DNA of 64,000 nucleotides, taken from contig NZ_BJYY01000018.1 of the NCBI RefSeq assembly GCF_007991755.1, forward strand, positions 1 to 64,000, read 5' to 3'. The stretch comes from Cellulomonas aerilata. GTDB lineage: Bacteria; Actinomycetota; Actinomycetes; Actinomycetales; Cellulomonadaceae. Made by a program: the position numbers and the translations under genes. Positions 60,237-64,000 of this stretch are shown in pieces. The notes below the pieces were generated by a model. That model did no database searches and was not told where the DNA came from. It saw only the letters and a list, made by a program, of their open reading frames with translations. Each line of letters starts with the position of its first letter. Positions within the stretch are counted from its first letter, which is position 1.

Positions 60237-61301
60237 TCAGACGCCGGCTCGTGCGGCGGGTCGTGTCGAGGTGGAGCCAGGGTCCGTCGAAGCTCGGGAG
60301 GCCTGGCGGGGAAGCCGGCGCGAGAGCCAGGCCAGCAGGCCGCCCGAGACGACGGAGGCGATCAGGAGGAGGCCGATGATGATGTTGGTGACGTTGACGG
60401 TGACGCCCTCGAGGCGCAGGGCGCTGGCGATGACGCCGATGAGCACGACGCCGGACAGGACGCCGTGGAGCCGGCCGCGTCCACCGAAGATCGACACGCC
60501 GCCGAGCAGCACGGCTGCGATCACCTGGAGCTCGAGCCCGGTGGCGTTGTCACCGCGTGCGCTGCCGAAACGCAGCGTGAAGTAGATGCCTGCGAAGGCG
60601 GACACCACCCCGGAGAGCGTGAGAAGGACGAACTTGGTGCGTGCGACGTCGACGCCGGTGAAGTGGGCGGCCTCGCTGTTGAGCCCGATGTCGTACACGC
60701 CGCGGCCGAACGTCGAGAAGTGCAGCAGCAGGGAGAAGGCCACGGCGAGCAGGGCGAAGGGGATCATGACGAGCGGGATGCTGGTCTCGCCGATGGTGCC
60801 GGTGGCCAGGTCCGTCCACCGCTCGGTGAACTCGGTGACGGCGGTGGTCCCGAGCAGCCCGACGGCGACCCCGCGGAACAGGGCCAGTGTGCCGATCGTC
60901 ACCGCGAGCGAGGGCAGCCCGACGTAGGCGATGAGGAACCCGTTGAGCATCCCGCACACCGCTCCGACGACCAGGGCGACCAGGCCCGCGAGCGGGACAG
61001 GCATGCCGCCCTGGTGCAGCACCCCCAGGACCACGCTGCTCAGGCCGACGATGCTGGCCACGGAGAGATCGATCTCGCCGGTGACGATGATCAAGGTCAT
61101 CGGTAGGGCGATGAGCAGGATGGGGGCGATGTCCTGCAGGAGGAACTTCAGAGTCAGCGGTCCGTCGAAGTTCTGCACGTTGACCAGCGAGTAGGCGATG
61201 ACGGCGAGGGTCAGGGCGATGACCGCCGCCTCCCGTGTCATCAGCAGCCGCTTCCACAGCGGCTGTGAGTACTCCGCGTAGACACGCCCGGTGGTGCTCA
61301 T
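60237..61301 (-). CDS. rhaQ: Rhamnose-type ABC transporter permease
   Basis: 354 residues, about 9-10 membrane helices of the RbsC/LsrC family. DIAPILLIALPMTLIIVTGEIDLSVASIVGLSSV and GLPSLAVTIGTLALFRGVAVGLLG carry the family EIDLSV motif, and AVLLGGVSIFGGRGRLHGVLSG the conserved late loop. ATG overlaps the stop of the other permease by 4 bases. Which of the pair is RhaP or RhaQ is a guess. Confidence 0.85.
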   Translation of the reverse strand: MSTTGRVYAEYSQPLWKRLLMTREAAVIALTLAVIAYSLVNVQNFDGPLTLKFLLQDIAPILLIALPMTLIIVTGEIDLSVASIVGLSSVVLGVLHQGGMPVPLAGLVALVVGAVCGMLNGFLIAYVGLPSLAVTIGTLALFRGVAVGLLGTTAVTEFTERWTDLATGTIGETSIPLVMIPFALLAVAFSLLLHFSTFGRGVYDIGLNSEAAHFTGVDVARTKFVLLTLSGVVSAFAGIYFTLRFGSARGDNATGLELQVIAAVLLGGVSIFGGRGRLHGVLSGVVLIGVIASALRLEGVTVNVTNIIIGLLLIASVVSGGLLAWLSRRLPRQASRASTDPGSTSTRPAARAGV

Positions 61302-62377
61302 GTGAGGTCCCTCGCTTCGACGAGCTTGCGTGCCTGGCGGGCAGCCATGACGCGGTCGAGCACGATGGCGCCCAGGATCAGCACGCCCCACACCGCCCGC
61401 TGCCAGAAGTCCTCGATCCCCAGGCTCGGCAGGGCCCGGTTGATCGTGACCAGGAGGAACGCGCCGATGGCAGCTCCCCAGACGGTCCCGCTGCCGCCGA
61501 AGATCGCGACGCCGCCGATGACCACCGCGGCGACTGCCTGCAGCTCGAAGCCGACGCCGACCGCCGAGCTGACCGTGCCGTAGCGGGCGGTGTAGAGGAC
61601 GCCGGCGAGCCCGGCAAGAGCGCCGCTGAGCGCGAACGCGGACAGGATCCGGCGGTTGACATCCAGGCCGTACAGCACCGCGGCGCCAGGGTCCGAGCCG
61701 ATCGCGTACAGCTCCCGCCCGCCGCGGGTGGTGTACAGGTAGTAGCCGACCACGGTCAGCACGACGAGAGCGACGAGCGTGAGCACGGGGATCGAGAAGA
61801 TCGACCGGGTGCCGAGGGCGAGGAACCCGTTCGGCAGGTCGCCGGCGTTGATCCGGTCGCTGCCCGCCCAGGTCAGCATCACTCCTCGGTAGATGTACAG
61901 CGTGCCGAGCGTGATGACGAGTGACGGAACCTTCCCGTACGCCACGAGGGCGCCGTTGACCAGGCCGAGGACGGATCCAGCGAGGATGCCGGCGGCGAAG
62001 ACGGCGACGAGTGGCAGCCCGGGCACATCGAGGAAGAGGCGACCGGTCAGGTAGGCGGTCAGCGCCATGACGGAGCCGACGGACAGGTCGACGTTGCGGG
62101 TGATGACGACCACCGCCTGGCCCACCGCGAGGAGCAGCAGGATGGAGGGGTTGAGGAGGAAGTTCCGCCATCCGTCGCTGCTGAAGATGAAGCCACTGCT
62201 GCGGGCAGTGGCGACCACCACCACAGCGACCAGCACGAGGAAGATGGACAGCTCGCGGGAGCGGACCACGGTGTTCAGGTGGCGGCGTCCTGCCGACAGT
62301 CGGCTGGGCTCGACGAGCAGGGCTTGGGAGGTCGTCACCTCCGTGCCGTCGGTGTGATGCAGCGTGGGCTGGGTCAT
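61298..62377 (-). CDS. rhaP: Rhamnose-type ABC transporter permease
   Basis: 359 residues with a ~40-residue cytoplasmic N-terminus, then about 9 membrane helices. NPSILLLLAVGQAVVVITRNVDLSVGSVMALTAYLTG and VPSLVITLGTLYIYRGVML are typical, with AVVIGGVAIFGGSGTVWGAAIG late. Overlaps the ATPase stop and the next permease start by 4 bases each. Confidence 0.85.
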   Translation of the reverse strand: MTQPTLHHTDGTEVTTSQALLVEPSRLSAGRRHLNTVVRSRELSIFLVLVAVVVVATARSSGFIFSSDGWRNFLLNPSILLLLAVGQAVVVITRNVDLSVGSVMALTAYLTGRLFLDVPGLPLVAVFAAGILAGSVLGLVNGALVAYGKVPSLVITLGTLYIYRGVMLTWAGSDRINAGDLPNGFLALGTRSIFSIPVLTLVALVVLTVVGYYLYTTRGGRELYAIGSDPGAAVLYGLDVNRRILSAFALSGALAGLAGVLYTARYGTVSSAVGVGFELQAVAAVVIGGVAIFGGSGTVWGAAIGAFLLVTINRALPSLGIEDFWQRAVWGVLILGAIVLDRVMAARQARKLVEARDLT

Positions 62378-63915
62378 CGGACTGCCTCTGTGCGGGTGGG
62401 CGACGGCTGGTGGTGGGTCGCGGCGAGCATGACGGCCTCCGGGGTGGCGTCGTCGCGGTCGAGGTCCGCGGTGATCCGGCCCTCGGAGATGACGAGCACC
62501 CGGTCGGCCATGCCCAGGACCTCGGGGAGCTCGGAGGAGATCATGAGGATCGCCAGGCCGCGTCCGGCGAGCTCGGACAGCAGGCGGTGCACTTCTGACT
62601 TGGTGCCGACGTCGATTCCACGGGTGGGCTCGTCGATGATGAGCACCTTCGGGTCGGTCGCCAGCCACTTGGCGATGACGACCTTCTGCTGATTGCCGCC
62701 GCTCATCGTGGCGGCTGTCATGTCCAGGGCGTTGGTCTTGACCTCCAGCCGCGACGCCCACGGGGCGGCGGCCCGGTTCTCGGTCCGGGCGGTCAGGAGC
62801 CCGGTCCTCGCCAGGGCGGACCGGATCACGCCGCCGACATTGCGGGCGACCGAAGCGTCGATGACGAGCCCCTGCTTGCGGCGGTCCTCCGGGATCAAGG
62901 CCATCCCGGCCCGGATGGCGGCGCGGGGTTTGCCCCCGGGCACCGCGGTCCCGTTCACGTGGACCGTGCCGGAGTGGTAACGGTCCACGCCGAACACCGC
63001 GCGGGCGACCTCGCTGCGCCCCGCGCCCACCAGACCCGCCAGGCCCACGATCTCTCCGGCCCGGACGGTGAACGACACGTCGTCGAAGACACCGACTGAC
63101 GTCAGGCCCTGCACCTCGAGAACCGGTGCCCCGATCGCAGCGGGGGTCTTGGGGAACAGCTCGGCGACGTCGCGCCCCACCATGGCCGCCACCATCTCGT
63201 CGACCGTCGTCTCGGCGGTGGCATGGGTCGAGATGTACTCGCCATCGCGCATGACGGTCACCGTGTCGCAGAGGGCGAACACCTCGTCGAAGCGGTGGGA
63301 GATGAAGACCAGCGCCCGTCCCTCGTCGCGCAGGCTGCGTGCGACGGCGAACAGCCGCTCCACCTCGATGCCGCTGAGCGCCGCCGTCGGTTCGTCCATG
63401 ATCAGCAGGCTCGCGTCGAGCGATATGGCCTTGGCGATCTCGATGATCTGCTGGTCGGCGATCGACAGCCCCTCCGCCGGCCGACGCGGGTCGATGTGGA
63501 CCCCGAGCCGGGCGAAGAGCCGCTCAGCCTCCGCGTACATCGCGGCCCGGTCGATCCGGCGACCGGCGCCGAGCGGCTGGCGGCCCATGAAGATGTTCTC
63601 GGTGACCGACAGGTCGGGGAAGAGCGTCGGCTCCTGGTAGATCACCGCCACGCCCTGGGCCTTGGACTCCGCCGTCGACCCGAAGTCGACCGACCGGCCC
63701 TGGAGCAGGAACTCGCCCGCGTCCCGGCGGTGGACTCCGGCGACGACCTTCACCAGGGTCGACTTGCCCGCGCCGTTCTCGCCGACCAGCGCGTGGATCG
63801 ACCTCGGATGCACGACGAGCGTCCCGGAGCGGAGCGCGACGACGGGTCCGAAGGCCTTGCGGACGTCGCGCAGCTCCAAGGTGGGTGGCACCGCGCCCTC
63901 GGGGTGCTCTGTCAT
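62374..63915 (-). CDS. rhaT: Rhamnose-type sugar ABC transporter ATPase
   Basis: 513 residues, two ABC domains. First: Walker A GENGAGKST, signature LSIADQQ, Walker B LLIMDEPTAAL. Second: GLVGAGRSE in the Walker A position, MSGGNQQKVVIAKWLATDPKVLIIDEPTRGIDVG. First gene of the operon; drives sugar import. GGAGAGG precedes the ATG, and the operator and promoter lie just upstream. Assignment as rhamnose transporter rests on the binding protein and layout. Confidence 0.88.
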   Translation of the reverse strand: MTEHPEGAVPPTLELRDVRKAFGPVVALRSGTLVVHPRSIHALVGENGAGKSTLVKVVAGVHRRDAGEFLLQGRSVDFGSTAESKAQGVAVIYQEPTLFPDLSVTENIFMGRQPLGAGRRIDRAAMYAEAERLFARLGVHIDPRRPAEGLSIADQQIIEIAKAISLDASLLIMDEPTAALSGIEVERLFAVARSLRDEGRALVFISHRFDEVFALCDTVTVMRDGEYISTHATAETTVDEMVAAMVGRDVAELFPKTPAAIGAPVLEVQGLTSVGVFDDVSFTVRAGEIVGLAGLVGAGRSEVARAVFGVDRYHSGTVHVNGTAVPGGKPRAAIRAGMALIPEDRRKQGLVIDASVARNVGGVIRSALARTGLLTARTENRAAAPWASRLEVKTNALDMTAATMSGGNQQKVVIAKWLATDPKVLIIDEPTRGIDVGTKSEVHRLLSELAGRGLAILMISSELPEVLGMADRVLVISEGRITADLDRDDATPEAVMLAATHHQPSPTRTEAVR

Positions 63916-63928
63916 GACCTCTCCCCAG

Positions 63929-63981
63929 TGAAAGGTTTCAATTGATGCCGAACGGTAGGTCCGACTCGCGCCGATCGTCAA
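63929..63981 (-). promoter_or_regulatory. Promoter and LacI-type operator of the rhamnose-type operon
   Basis: Reading towards the ATPase gene: -35 TTGACG (63976-63981), 18-base spacer, -10 TACCGT (63952-63957). The palindrome TGAAA-GG-TTTCA (63929-63940) follows around +5 to +16. TGAAA-N2-TTTCA is a common LacI-family operator in actinobacteria. A repressor there would block transcription directly. Confidence 0.78.
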
Positions 63982-64000
63982 GTGTGTGCAACGTGTCGCC

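Overview
This 64 kb window is chromosomal DNA of very high GC content. Codon third positions are strongly G/C, GTG starts are common, and nearly every real gene has long shadow reading frames on the other strand. The gene families point to an actinobacterium: a RamB-type regulator beside a GTP-dependent PEP carboxykinase, an AguA/GabT/GabD cluster with a PucR regulator, a DUF4396 protein behind a CsoR-like palindrome, and a GlnR-like nitrogen site. A Micrococcales member of the Cellulomonas/Promicromonospora kind is a reasonable guess, but it is inference from style and content. I see no complete rRNA or tRNA gene, no CRISPR array and no intact mobile element.

Region 1 (1-4.5 kb) holds a membrane diguanylate cyclase, a His-rich DUF4396 membrane protein behind a perfect CsoR-like palindrome, a secreted allene-oxide-cyclase-barrel protein, a small unknown protein and a DUF2252 protein. 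Region 2 (4.5-19.8 kb) is a sugar-acid island. It contains a DctPQM TRAP transporter with a GntR/FadR regulator and a matching TGGTNNNACCA site. It also has two dehydrogenase pairs (zinc alcohol dehydrogenase plus short-chain dehydrogenase), an aldo-keto reductase, KduI, an L-fuconate dehydratase, a GarR-like beta-hydroxyacid dehydrogenase, a D-2-hydroxyacid dehydrogenase and an IclR regulator. The set fits oxidation and isomerisation of uronates, idonate/gluconate or fuconate. The kinases and aldolases that would finish such pathways are absent from the window.

Region 3 (19.8-31 kb) is mixed: SelO, a sugar MFS porter with a LacI regulator, a possible 46-residue peptide gene, a membrane/PAS/SpoIIE-type phosphatase, a membrane-anchored sulfite-oxidase-type molybdoenzyme, a ScoMcrA-head/zinc-ribbon protein, a secreted M43 metalloprotease and an NAD(P)-binding protein. 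Region 4 (31.1-38.4 kb) is one tight minus-strand operon: ABC ATPase, two permeases, a BMP-family lipoprotein, a catalytically dead cysteine-hydrolase paralogue, its intact biuret-hydrolase-like partner, and a formamidase-like nitrilase. A phased row of GlnR-like half sites lies upstream. It looks like import and hydrolysis of a nitrogen-rich amide or ureide, and I consider it the most novel system here.

Region 5 (38.5-44 kb) has an alpha/beta hydrolase, a second GGDEF protein, pckG and a divergent, probably leaderless ramB-like regulator. Region 6 (44-58.6 kb) is a polyamine/GABA catabolic locus. It includes an amino-acid/polyamine permease with a coupled 26-codon leader ORF, putrescine oxidase, a TetR regulator, aminobutyraldehyde dehydrogenase and a PucR regulator. 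An operon of GabT, glutamate dehydrogenase, GabD, agmatine deiminase and an amidase-signature enzyme follows. Together they would take agmatine or putrescine to succinate. Two copies of one 17-bp palindrome tie the TetR gene to the oxidase and the dehydrogenase. Region 7 (58.6-64 kb) starts with a decayed MFS gene next to a tRNA T-arm-like fragment. It ends with a four-gene rhamnose-type ABC transporter under a clear promoter and LacI-type operator.
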